DNA from: Rosenbergiella australiborealis
Lineage (GTDB): Bacteria; Pseudomonadota; Gammaproteobacteria; Enterobacterales; Enterobacteriaceae
Assembly (NCBI RefSeq): GCF_018494035.1
Contig: NZ_JABBFO010000014.1
Location: 1 to 60,605, forward strand
Length of the DNA stretch: 60,605 nucleotides
Direction of reading: 5' to 3'
A program made the position numbers and the translations under genes. Shown here in pieces: positions 8,344 through 16,696 of the stretch; position 1 is the stretch's first letter; every line of letters starts with the position of its first letter. The notes below the pieces were generated by a model, which worked only from the letters and a program-made list of their open reading frames with translations, was not told the origin of the DNA and searched no databases.

Positions 8344-8369
8344 GCAAGGCATGGAGGTCATGCCTTGCT
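8343..8369. terminator. hairpin between convergent fliA and putA
   Basis: The 11-bp stem AGCAAGGCATG/CATGCCTTGCT with loop GAGGT begins at the fliA stop and ends just before the putA stop. It is suited to serve both genes, though T-runs are short. Confidence 0.55.
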
Positions 8370-8376
8370 GTATTGA

Positions 8377-11300
8377 TTAACCGATAGTCATTAAGCTGGC
8401 ATTACCTCCTGCCGCTGCGGTATTGACACTGATAGAGCGTTCAAATAGGAAGCGCTCCAAGACAATATCTGTTTCACCGTGATCATACCCTTGCACTAAG
8501 GCTATAGGGCCTGAACGTTCGGCGACTTGTTGGCACAGTGCAGAAAGTTGATCGGTATCTCCATGATAGATGACCGCATCGTAATGATCACTTAAAGCAT
8601 TGGTAGAGAGATCAATGCAGTTACGAACGGCATCCGGCAAACTCTCAAGAAGCTGACGGTGGTCGTTATCTTCCGGCCATAGCGCTCGGCTACCACAAGC
8701 CGTTACCGCGGCGAGTTGAATCAAACGGTCGGAAGCCTCTTTAGCGATACAGAGGACACGGGAGCGCGGAAGGAGTTGATAGGTATTACGCTCGCCGGTA
8801 GGCCCAGGAAGTAAAGCGATACGATTTGAGACAGTGGTATCTCGATAAGTCTTACAAGCCTCGGCGAGAGTGAGCTGTTGATTTTGCTCCGCCCACAATT
8901 GCAACGCACTGACTGGCGCGACATCTGAGGGTTGATCTGCCGTTGAGTGTAGAGGTAATCGTGACAGTGTCACTTTAGAGCCATTGCTGGGTGTACTCGA
9001 CAAGAGGCGGGTAAGGTACAAGGGTCCCCCGGCTTTTGGTCCGGTTCCCGACAAACCTTCTCCACCAAATGGTTGTACGCCTACGACGGCACCTACCATA
9101 TTGCGGTTAACATAGAGGTTCCCCGCATGCATGCGTTCGGTGGCTAAGCGGATAGTTTCATCGATGCGACTGTGTACACCAAAGGTTAATCCATAACCTA
9201 ATTGATTGATGTCGTTCAGAAGATGACTAAGATTCTTACTGTTGTAACGTACCACGTGCAATACGGGCCCAAAGATCTCTCTTGTTAAATCTGCTGCTGA
9301 GGAGAGTTCGATAAGCGTTGGACGAACGAAGGTACCTTGTGCGAGGGCTTGTGAGTCACTCTCGCCATGCCAACTAAATTGTGTCACCTTAAAGCCGCGC
9401 TGTTGCATGGCATCGATATGATTCACAATATTGTCACGGGCCTCTTCATCAATCACTGGACCGATGTCTGTGGTAAGTAATTCTGGATTCCCGACGCGGT
9501 ATTCCGCCATCGCACCACGTAGCATCTTTAAGGTGTGGTCAGCAATATCTTCTTGCAAACAGAGTAAGCGTAGCGCTGAACAGCGTTGGCCCGCACTGTC
9601 AAATGCCGAGGCAACAATATCGACGACGACCTGCTCGGTCAATGCTGACGAGTCGACGACCATTGCGTTAATACCGCCAGTTTCCGCAATTAACGGAATG
9701 GGACGGCCTTGAGGGTCAAGACGTTTGGCGAGTTGACGTTGTAGCAAGGTCGCGACCGCAGTAGAACCGGTGAACATCACGCCGCGAGTTCGTTTATCCG
9801 CGACCAATCGCGCACCGACACGTTCACCGTCACCCGGTAGAAATTGTAATACCCCACTTGGAATACCTGCTTCTAACAGTATCGATACCGCTTGGTAGGC
9901 AATCAGTGGCGTTTGTTCAGCAGGTTTTGCGAGTACGGTGTTTCCTGCCGCCAATGCTGCGGCGACTTGGCCGGTAAAGATAGCCAGCGGAAAATTCCAA
10001 GGACTGATACAGACAATCGGCCCCAGTGGACGGTGAGTGTCGTTATCGAAATCTTGAGTGACTTGATCAGCATAATAGGTGAGGAAATCTACCGCTTCGC
10101 GTACTTCAGCAATGGCATTTGCATAAGTTTTACCCGCCTCTCTGACTAATAGCCCCATCAGCGTTTGTAATTGTCCTTCCATGAGCATAGCCGCACGCTT
10201 CAAAATTGCCGCTCGTTCACCAGAAGGGGTCGCAAACCATATCGCACTGGCTTCATGGCTAGCATCCAAGGCTAAATCGACTTGCGCTTCACTAGCGTTA
10301 ATGACTTCGCCAACGATATCTTGCAAGTAAGCGGGGTTACGTACTGGCTGGCCACTTTGATTTTCGCTCTCAACACCGAGAATCGGTTTAGCGATCCAAG
10401 CCTGGGATGCGGTATTTAATAAAGCACTGGAGAGCGAGGCTAAACGATGCTCATTCGCCATATCTAAGCCTGAAGAGTTAGGGCGACTACCATACAAATC
10501 ACGCGGTAGATGAATACGCGGATGCGGCAGCCCAACTTGTCCTTCTTCTCGGGTAAAGGCATTAATACTGGCAACAGGATCGACAATAAGTTCTTCAACC
10601 GTTAAGGACTTGTCAGCAACACGGTTAACGAACGAAGTATTCGCGCCATTTTCCAGTAAGCGGCGGACTAAATAAGCGAGTAGTGTCTCATGGGTACCTA
10701 CCGGTGCATAAATCCGGCACGGACGATTTAATTTCCCTTCTGACGTTTTTCCTACAACTTGTTCATACAGTGGCTCGCCCATTCCGTGCAGACACTGGAA
10801 TTCGTACTGACCTGGATAGTAATTGTTCCCGGCGAGTTGGTAAATTGTCGCCAGACTATGGGCATTATGTGTCGCGAATTGTGGGTAGATCAAACTTGGG
10901 GTTGCCAGCAATTTTCGTGCACAGGCAATATAGGCCGCATCGGTATAGACCTTGCGCGTATAGACAGGGTAATCTTCCAGACCTTCAACTTGGGCACGTT
11001 TAATTTCACTGTCCCAATAGGCCCCTTTCACCAGACGGATCATTAAGCGACGTTGGCTACGTGAGGCAAGATCAATCAGCTCATCAATAACAAAAGGACA
11101 GCGCTTTTGGTAGGCTTGGATCACAAATCCAATCCCGTTCCAACCTGCTAAAGCGGGCTCAAAACAGAGCTTTTCCAATAGGTCGAGCGACAATTCTAAC
11201 CGGTCAGCTTCCTCGGCATCAATATTGATACCAATATCATAGTCGCGGGCCAACAGGGTGAGTGACTTAAGAATAGGGTAGAGCTCTTCCATCACACGAT

Positions 11301-12318
11301 CGTATTGGGCACGCTGATAACGGGGATGCAATGCGGAGAGTTTAATTGAAATCCCTGGTCCCTCGTAAATACCTCTGCCGTTTGAGGCTTTACCAATAGC
11401 ATGTATCGCTTGCTGGTAGGAGTGCAAATAGGCTTTTGCATCTTCAGCCGTCAGTGCTGCTTCGCCGAGCATATCGTAGGAATATCGAAAACCTTTATCT
11501 TCAAGTTTACGGGCGTTAGCTAAGGCTTCGGCAATCGATTCGCCAGTAACAAATTGCTCCCCCATTAAACGCATCGCCATATCAATCCCTTTACGGATCA
11601 ATGGCTCGCCACTTTTACCGATAATACGATTGAGGGATCGTGACATATTCACTTCGTTATGCGTTGAGACCAGCTTACCGGTTACTAACAGTCCCCACGT
11701 CGCCGCATTAACAAACATAGAATTACTTTGACCGAGGTGGGCTGACCAATCCCCGTGGCTAATTTTGTCGCGGATCAGTGCATCGCGTGTTGGCTTATCT
11801 GGAATACGTAACAGGGCTTCTGCTAAGCACATTAAGGCGACACCTTCTTGCGAGGAGAGTGAAAACTCCTGAAGCAGGCTTTGTACCAGTCCAGAGCGCC
11901 CCCCTTGATTTTTCTGGTTACGAAGTTTCTCACTCAAATGTAAGGCAAGCGCATGGACCTTCTCTGCGACATCCGGCGTCACTTTTGCTTGTTCGAGAAT
12001 CATCGGTACCATATCGACTTCAGGACGACGCCACGCAGCCGTCACCGCTGCACGTTTAACACTCTGAGGCAGAACGTGTTCGGCGAACTCTAAGAACGGC
12101 TGATAAGGCAAGGTCATGTCAACAGGTTCATGGGCGGCCGTTTCCGTGGACGGCATCGAGATTGACGGTAGTGTTTCACCCGCTTCGACTTGTGCTAACA
12201 AATTAAAAATAGCCTGTTTAATCAGCCAGTGCGGGGTACGGTCTATTTTGTGCGCTGCGCGTTTTAAACGTTCACGGGTCTCATCATCAAGTTTGACGCC
12301 CATAGTGGTGTGTGCCAT
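8377..12318 (-). CDS. putA: bifunctional proline dehydrogenase / P5C dehydrogenase, DNA-binding PutA
   Basis: PutA oxidises proline to glutamate in two steps and, when reduced, moves to the membrane. When oxidised it represses the put genes. The 1313-residue product (E. coli 1320) has a ribbon-helix-helix DNA-binding domain at residues 1-47, an FAD proline-dehydrogenase barrel in about 260-610, and an NAD aldehyde-dehydrogenase domain from about 650. Catalytic Cys913 lies in SAGQRCSALRL, and SPWNFPLAIFTGQ is the cofactor-binding region. AGGAATTG precedes the ATG. It is divergent from putP across a 378-base region with PutA operators. Confidence 0.97.
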   Translation of the reverse strand: MAHTTMGVKLDDETRERLKRAAHKIDRTPHWLIKQAIFNLLAQVEAGETLPSISMPSTETAAHEPVDMTLPYQPFLEFAEHVLPQSVKRAAVTAAWRRPEVDMVPMILEQAKVTPDVAEKVHALALHLSEKLRNQKNQGGRSGLVQSLLQEFSLSSQEGVALMCLAEALLRIPDKPTRDALIRDKISHGDWSAHLGQSNSMFVNAATWGLLVTGKLVSTHNEVNMSRSLNRIIGKSGEPLIRKGIDMAMRLMGEQFVTGESIAEALANARKLEDKGFRYSYDMLGEAALTAEDAKAYLHSYQQAIHAIGKASNGRGIYEGPGISIKLSALHPRYQRAQYDRVMEELYPILKSLTLLARDYDIGINIDAEEADRLELSLDLLEKLCFEPALAGWNGIGFVIQAYQKRCPFVIDELIDLASRSQRRLMIRLVKGAYWDSEIKRAQVEGLEDYPVYTRKVYTDAAYIACARKLLATPSLIYPQFATHNAHSLATIYQLAGNNYYPGQYEFQCLHGMGEPLYEQVVGKTSEGKLNRPCRIYAPVGTHETLLAYLVRRLLENGANTSFVNRVADKSLTVEELIVDPVASINAFTREEGQVGLPHPRIHLPRDLYGSRPNSSGLDMANEHRLASLSSALLNTASQAWIAKPILGVESENQSGQPVRNPAYLQDIVGEVINASEAQVDLALDASHEASAIWFATPSGERAAILKRAAMLMEGQLQTLMGLLVREAGKTYANAIAEVREAVDFLTYYADQVTQDFDNDTHRPLGPIVCISPWNFPLAIFTGQVAAALAAGNTVLAKPAEQTPLIAYQAVSILLEAGIPSGVLQFLPGDGERVGARLVADKRTRGVMFTGSTAVATLLQRQLAKRLDPQGRPIPLIAETGGINAMVVDSSALTEQVVVDIVASAFDSAGQRCSALRLLCLQEDIADHTLKMLRGAMAEYRVGNPELLTTDIGPVIDEEARDNIVNHIDAMQQRGFKVTQFSWHGESDSQALAQGTFVRPTLIELSSAADLTREIFGPVLHVVRYNSKNLSHLLNDINQLGYGLTFGVHSRIDETIRLATERMHAGNLYVNRNMVGAVVGVQPFGGEGLSGTGPKAGGPLYLTRLLSSTPSNGSKVTLSRLPLHSTADQPSDVAPVSALQLWAEQNQQLTLAEACKTYRDTTVSNRIALLPGPTGERNTYQLLPRSRVLCIAKEASDRLIQLAAVTACGSRALWPEDNDHRQLLESLPDAVRNCIDLSTNALSDHYDAVIYHGDTDQLSALCQQVAERSGPIALVQGYDHGETDIVLERFLFERSISVNTAAAGGNASLMTIG

Positions 12319-12349
12319 GCCAATTCCTCGTCGTGGAAATCAATAAAAG

Positions 12350-12393
12350 GTTGCACCTTGACTATCTCTCGGGTTGCACCCTTTGTGCAACCC
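12350..12393. promoter_or_regulatory. PutA operator cluster (three GTTGCA sites)
   Basis: GTTGCA occurs at 12350-12355 and 12373-12378, and inverted at 12386-12391. The last two form a palindrome (GGGTTGCAC, five bases, GTGCAACCC at 12371-12393). GTTGCA is the known recognition core of the E. coli PutA ribbon-helix-helix domain. The sites sit 30-75 bases before putA, so they should mediate autorepression and probably repression of putP. Confidence 0.8.
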
Positions 12394-12619
12394 ATTTAAG
12401 TGAAAAAAGTGAACAAGCGTGAAGAAAGAATAATTAGTAGTGAATTTATTCAAAATTAATTGCGTTTTAAGTGCGATTTAGTTCAAAAAAAAACAATTTG
12501 CAGTGGAAAAATATTGATCCTGATCGTTGTTTTATCAAGATACGGCAGAGTGCGACTTTTTTCATGTTAAAAAAATGTGTCCAGCATTATCGCTGAGGTA
12601 GCTTTTTTTCGACTTATCA
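12394..12619. other. AT-rich putA-putP intergenic region
   Basis: The 378-base divergent gap holds the PutA operators at its left and a palindrome near putP at its right. Between them I see AT-rich sequence with T and A runs and no ORF. A TTGAT-N4-ATCG half-match to an FNR-type site is present near 12515 but is too weak to call. Confidence 0.4.
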
Positions 12620-12636
12620 GTGCCTATTATAGGCAC
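12620..12636. promoter_or_regulatory. palindrome over the putative putP minus-10
   Basis: GTGCCTA and TAGGCAC flank TTA to give a perfect 7-3-7 palindrome that contains TATTAT, a plausible minus-10 box, about 60 bases before the putP ATG. This is the layout of a repressor operator. It does not contain GTTGCA, so a regulator other than PutA may bind. Confidence 0.4.
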
Positions 12637-12696
12637 GTAAACATGATTTAACTGGGTAAAGTGTATTGATAATATTAATAAAAGAGAGAGTTAATT

Positions 12697-14175
12697 ATGG
12701 TAACTACCCCATTGTTAGTAACTTTCTGCATTTATATTGCAGCAATGTTACTGATTGGTTTTGCAGCATGGCGTTCAACAAAGAATTTTGATGATTTTAT
12801 CTTAGGAGGACGTAGCCTAGGTAGCTTGGTCACCGCATTGTCCGCAGGTGCCTCTGATATGAGTGGCTGGTTATTGATGGGATTACCGGGGGCTATTTTT
12901 ATCGCGGGAATTTCAGAAAGTTGGATTGCGATTGGCCTGATCATTGGTGCTTGGATCAATTGGAAACTGATTGCAGGCCGATTACGGGTGCAGACTGAAT
13001 ACCACGGTAATGCCTTAACGTTGCCTGACTATTTTACTCACCGTTTTGATGATCAAAGCAAACTATTACGAGTGATTTCTGCATTAATTATCCTTGTCTT
13101 TTTTACCATCTACTGTGCATCGGGTATTGTTGCTGGAGCGAGATTGTTTGAAAGCACTTTCGGTATGGATTATACCACCGCACTATGGGCCGGAGCAGCT
13201 GCCACCATTATTTATACTTTCATTGGCGGTTTTTTGGCCGTGAGTTGGACGGATACTGTTCAAGCGAGCTTAATGATTTTTGCACTTATCTTAACGCCAA
13301 TTATGGTCATTATTGCTGTGGGCGGTGTTGAGAGTTCTCTCGCCGTGATCCGAAATATTGATCCTCAGCATCTTAATATTTTTAATAATTTAAGTTTTAT
13401 TACCATTATTTCATTATTGGGCTGGGGGCTTGGCTATTTTGGTCAGCCACATATTCTCGCGCGTTTTATGGCAGCTGATTCTCATCATTCAATGCGTAAT
13501 GCACGACGTATTGGTATGACATGGATGATTTTGTGCTTAATGGGCGCCGTCGCCGTTGGCTTCTTTGGTATCGCTTATTTTGCTGATAATCCTTCTCATG
13601 CTGCACAGGTCAACGCCAACAGTGAACGGATATTTATCGAATTAACTCAATTATTGTTTAATCCGTGGATCGCAGGAGTGTTGTTATCCGCCATTTTAGC
13701 TGCGGTGATGTCAACGTTAAGTTGTCAGTTATTGGTGTGCTCCAGTGCACTCACCGAAGACTTTTATAACGGATTTGTTCGTAAAAGTGCAGGGCAACGC
13801 GAAAAAGTTTGGGTAGGGCGGCTTATGGTATTGATGGTTGCATTAATTGCTCTTGCGCTAGCCAGTAACCCTGAAAATAAAGTGTTAGGGTTAGTCAGCT
13901 ATGCGTGGGCAGGTTTTGGCGCCTCTTTTGGCCCAGTGGTGTTACTCAGCGTTTGTTGGTCGGGAATAAGTCGAAATGGCGCGCTAGCCGGTATGGTTAT
14001 AGGCACCCTTACGGTCATTATTTGGGGGTATTTTGGTTGGTTTGGGCTTTATGAAATGATTCCGGGTTTTCTGTTAGCAACACTAGCGATTATTCTGGTG
14101 AGTGTAGTAGGAAAGGGGCCTTCGCTACAGGTAAGAGAACGTTTTCAGCAGGCAAATCAGGCGTATTTGGAGTAA
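12697..14175 (+). CDS. putP: sodium/proline symporter PutP
   Basis: PutP imports proline with sodium across the inner membrane and feeds PutA. The 492-residue protein has about 13 hydrophobic segments and family landmarks: DFILGGRSLG, then SAGASDMSGWLLMGLPGA near the N terminus (the sodium-site helix), WINWKLIAGRLR, and a later SAILAAVMSTLSCQLLV helix carrying the second sodium site. Length is near the E. coli 502. AGAGAG precedes the ATG. It is divergent from putA, the standard enterobacterial arrangement. Confidence 0.96.
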   Translation: MVTTPLLVTFCIYIAAMLLIGFAAWRSTKNFDDFILGGRSLGSLVTALSAGASDMSGWLLMGLPGAIFIAGISESWIAIGLIIGAWINWKLIAGRLRVQTEYHGNALTLPDYFTHRFDDQSKLLRVISALIILVFFTIYCASGIVAGARLFESTFGMDYTTALWAGAAATIIYTFIGGFLAVSWTDTVQASLMIFALILTPIMVIIAVGGVESSLAVIRNIDPQHLNIFNNLSFITIISLLGWGLGYFGQPHILARFMAADSHHSMRNARRIGMTWMILCLMGAVAVGFFGIAYFADNPSHAAQVNANSERIFIELTQLLFNPWIAGVLLSAILAAVMSTLSCQLLVCSSALTEDFYNGFVRKSAGQREKVWVGRLMVLMVALIALALASNPENKVLGLVSYAWAGFGASFGPVVLLSVCWSGISRNGALAGMVIGTLTVIIWGYFGWFGLYEMIPGFLLATLAIILVSVVGKGPSLQVRERFQQANQAYLE

Positions 14176-14180
14176 AGATG

Positions 14181-14212
14181 ATGATGATGAGAGCTAGGGC
14201 TCTCATCATCAT
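14181..14212. terminator. 14-bp hairpin between convergent putP and efeB
   Basis: ATGATGATGAGAGC pairs with its complement around a TAGG loop, directly after putP and before the efeB stop. It lacks a T-run, so it may stabilise 3' ends rather than terminate alone. Confidence 0.5.
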
Positions 14213-14222
14213 ACGTTAAGGC

Positions 14223-15482
14223 TTAGCTAAATAACTCAGCACCGATGTAGCTCCCTTCTTTTGCTGCAGGAGGCACAAAAAACAGCGCACTGCCTATATG
14301 TGAAATATATTCATTAAGCGCATCCGATGCCCCTAACTTACGCTGCAACTGTTCAAAGTGGGCAGGATCATTTTGATAACTGATAAACAGGAGTCCAGCA
14401 TCCAATTGCCCATACTGATTTAGGCCATCGGTGTAGTTATATGAGCGGCGTAGAATGCGAACACCTTGGTTATTTTCGTGCGCGGCTAACCGAATATGTG
14501 CCGTTGCCGGTATCACTAATTCCCCGTCAGGGTTCTTTTTATGAAAATCAGGGGTATCAAATTCATGCGTTCCTGACAGCGGCGCGCCGGAGAGCTTATG
14601 GCGTCCAAAGATATTGTTTTGGTCGCTAACACGATCCGTATCCCAGTTCTCAATATTCATTTTAATCTTACGTACAACCTGGTAACTCCCGTAGTGTTCC
14701 CAAGCCGGGCCTTGTTGAACCCAAACGTGTTGATCAAAGTCTGATTTTTCCACCAAATTACGGGTACCATCTTTAAAACCAAACAAATTACGTGGCGTTT
14801 CTTCACCTTTACCGGCGGAAGCTCGTCCAAAGCCCATCACTGTCCAGCGGGTCTGCGCTGCGCCAAGGGTTTTGGCGATACGCGCCAACACGCGAATAGC
14901 ATGGTAGGCGACTTGCGGATCATCGGCACAGGCTTGTAACGAGAGATCACCGCCACTTAACTCAGGCTGAAGGTTGTCGCTAGGTAATGCTGATAAGGGG
15001 CGTAAATGAGTCGGGCACTTAGCTTTAAGACCGTAGGTATCAGTAAATATCGAGGGACCAAGGCCAATAGTCACCGTTAATGAAGAGGGATCTAACCCCA
15101 CGGCCTCACCGGTATCTGTGCCAACACTCCCATTGCGTGAGGGTTCTACTGTACCTACCGTTGCCCCTTGTACCAGTTGGGCAATTGCCGCTGACCAGCG
15201 AGCGAGCAATATTTGCAGCGTTTGCGCGGTAGGTGTCGTCATATCAAACGTCATATACATAATATGACGTTGCGGCGGGGTGGTGATCCCCGATTGTCCT
15301 TGGTCACCATAAAATGGCCACTGATGGGAGAGAATGATATTGTCTTTATCATTCTCTTCCTGAGTCGACGCGAAGGCAGGGGTCAGCGCAGGGATCGTTA
15401 GCGCGCTCGCTAACGATCCTTTTAACATATTACGGCGTGAAACCCTACCACGGGAAAACAGTGATTTATCGTGAAGACTCAT
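14223..15482 (-). CDS. efeB: EfeB, Tat-exported heme peroxidase (DyP type)
   Basis: EfeB (YcdB) is a periplasmic DyP-type heme peroxidase of the EfeUOB acid-induced ferrous-iron importer. The 419-residue product starts with a twin-arginine signal (SRRNMLKGSLASAL, cleavage near AFAS). The DyP signature GFKDGTRN (GxxDG) and the C-terminal heme-pocket region are intact. It is the last gene of efeUOB, three bases after efeO. The start has GGAGC eight bases upstream. Confidence 0.94.
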   Translation of the reverse strand: MSLHDKSLFSRGRVSRRNMLKGSLASALTIPALTPAFASTQEENDKDNIILSHQWPFYGDQGQSGITTPPQRHIMYMTFDMTTPTAQTLQILLARWSAAIAQLVQGATVGTVEPSRNGSVGTDTGEAVGLDPSSLTVTIGLGPSIFTDTYGLKAKCPTHLRPLSALPSDNLQPELSGGDLSLQACADDPQVAYHAIRVLARIAKTLGAAQTRWTVMGFGRASAGKGEETPRNLFGFKDGTRNLVEKSDFDQHVWVQQGPAWEHYGSYQVVRKIKMNIENWDTDRVSDQNNIFGRHKLSGAPLSGTHEFDTPDFHKKNPDGELVIPATAHIRLAAHENNQGVRILRRSYNYTDGLNQYGQLDAGLLFISYQNDPAHFEQLQRKLGASDALNEYISHIGSALFFVPPAAKEGSYIGAELFS

Positions 15483-15485
15483 GGT

Positions 15486-16691
15486 TTAAGCTCCGGCGTG
15501 GGTCGCCACTTTTTCGGCAATGTGCGATAACGGCTCTTGCAGTGCTTGAATCGCACGACTTAATTTCGCCGCATTTTCTGCTTTCAATGCACTGGTGTAG
15601 GGACGGTATCCGCCTAGGCTTTGACTGTCACGGTATTGATCCAATAGCTTACGTACCGCGGTGAATTGCTCACTCACTTGTTGAGTTAAGGTCGGGTCAA
15701 TTTTCTCAAGTCCAGGTTGTAGATAGGCGAATGCTTGCATCGCACCTTCGACATTACCGGCAAAATCAACCAAATCAATATGACTGTAGGCTTCCTCTTC
15801 GCCATTAATTTTTGTGTTTTGCACTTCTTCAAGTAAATCGGCAGCCCCATTCGCTAAATCTTCAGGCTTATAGGTCAGACCTTTAACCTGTTTATTTAAT
15901 TCGGCGATGTGGATCACTAGCCCTTTTGCCGTTTGTTGGGTTTGCTTGTCAATTTTTCCCTTTTCAAACAAGTCACGTTCAATGGCATGGAAGCCGTGCC
16001 AGCCTACCGCAGGATCGAGGTTTGATGCACGCATATCGATCAGATAATCCAAGTTACCGGCATTATCCGTCGCTTTGTAGCCCGGTAACAGAAAACCGTC
16101 TACGTCTGATTCAATACGTTCATAGTAAGGACGAGCTTGTGCGTAAGCGATTTTTGCTTGCTCAAGTTGACCGGCGTCGATTGCCGTTTGTAACGCGGTA
16201 ACTGCGGTAACCATTCCGGCGACAGTGCTTTCAACGTAGCGTCCATAGCCGTCTGTACCTTGTTTAAGGAGTGCACTAATACTGTCCGTAGAGTGGGCAT
16301 TTTTTTGACCGGTGACGGTAAAATCAATAAGTTCTTTTGCAGCACCAGGGCAGTAGATCTGATAGTGTCCACCGTCTAAATTTAGCGTAAATTTTACCGC
16401 CGGTAAGCCTGGAGCAAGGTTCTCTTTTTCACCTAAAATTCTATCGTTATTAAGCAGTTCTATTTCAGTAATTGCCGTCGCTGTTTTATTCACAATATTA
16501 AAGGTGACAGGGCCGGCATTGACGCTCTTTTGGTCAACCTGACACTGACCGCCTTGATCGCCAACTAGCGTCACATTAACTTGTGTGACTCCGGTGGTCG
16601 GTGCTGCGTTAACCGTGTTTGCGGCGAGTAGCAGTACGGCTAAAGTGCTTAATTTCATTGCGTGATGGCGAACTTTCTGCATCTTCATCAT
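15486..16691 (-). CDS. efeO: EfeO, periplasmic iron-binding component
   Basis: EfeO binds iron in the periplasm and hands it to EfeU. After a Sec signal peptide (MKLSTLAVLLLAANTVNA) comes a cupredoxin-like domain (about residues 30-130, with Cys in GGQCQV and IYCPGA), then an M75-type helical domain containing WHGFHAIERDLF, the HxxE motif proposed to bind metal. Length is 401 residues versus 375 in E. coli; a later ATG (at MKLSTL) would account for part of the difference. It lies five bases after efeU. Confidence 0.93.
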   Translation of the reverse strand: MMKMQKVRHHAMKLSTLAVLLLAANTVNAAPTTGVTQVNVTLVGDQGGQCQVDQKSVNAGPVTFNIVNKTATAITEIELLNNDRILGEKENLAPGLPAVKFTLNLDGGHYQIYCPGAAKELIDFTVTGQKNAHSTDSISALLKQGTDGYGRYVESTVAGMVTAVTALQTAIDAGQLEQAKIAYAQARPYYERIESDVDGFLLPGYKATDNAGNLDYLIDMRASNLDPAVGWHGFHAIERDLFEKGKIDKQTQQTAKGLVIHIAELNKQVKGLTYKPEDLANGAADLLEEVQNTKINGEEEAYSHIDLVDFAGNVEGAMQAFAYLQPGLEKIDPTLTQQVSEQFTAVRKLLDQYRDSQSLGGYRPYTSALKAENAAKLSRAIQALQEPLSHIAEKVATHAGA

Positions 16692-16696
16692 GATCG

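Noticed and set aside
8377-12318. PutA as a novel fusion of regulator and two enzymes
   Set aside because: The three-part architecture is normal for enterobacterial PutA.
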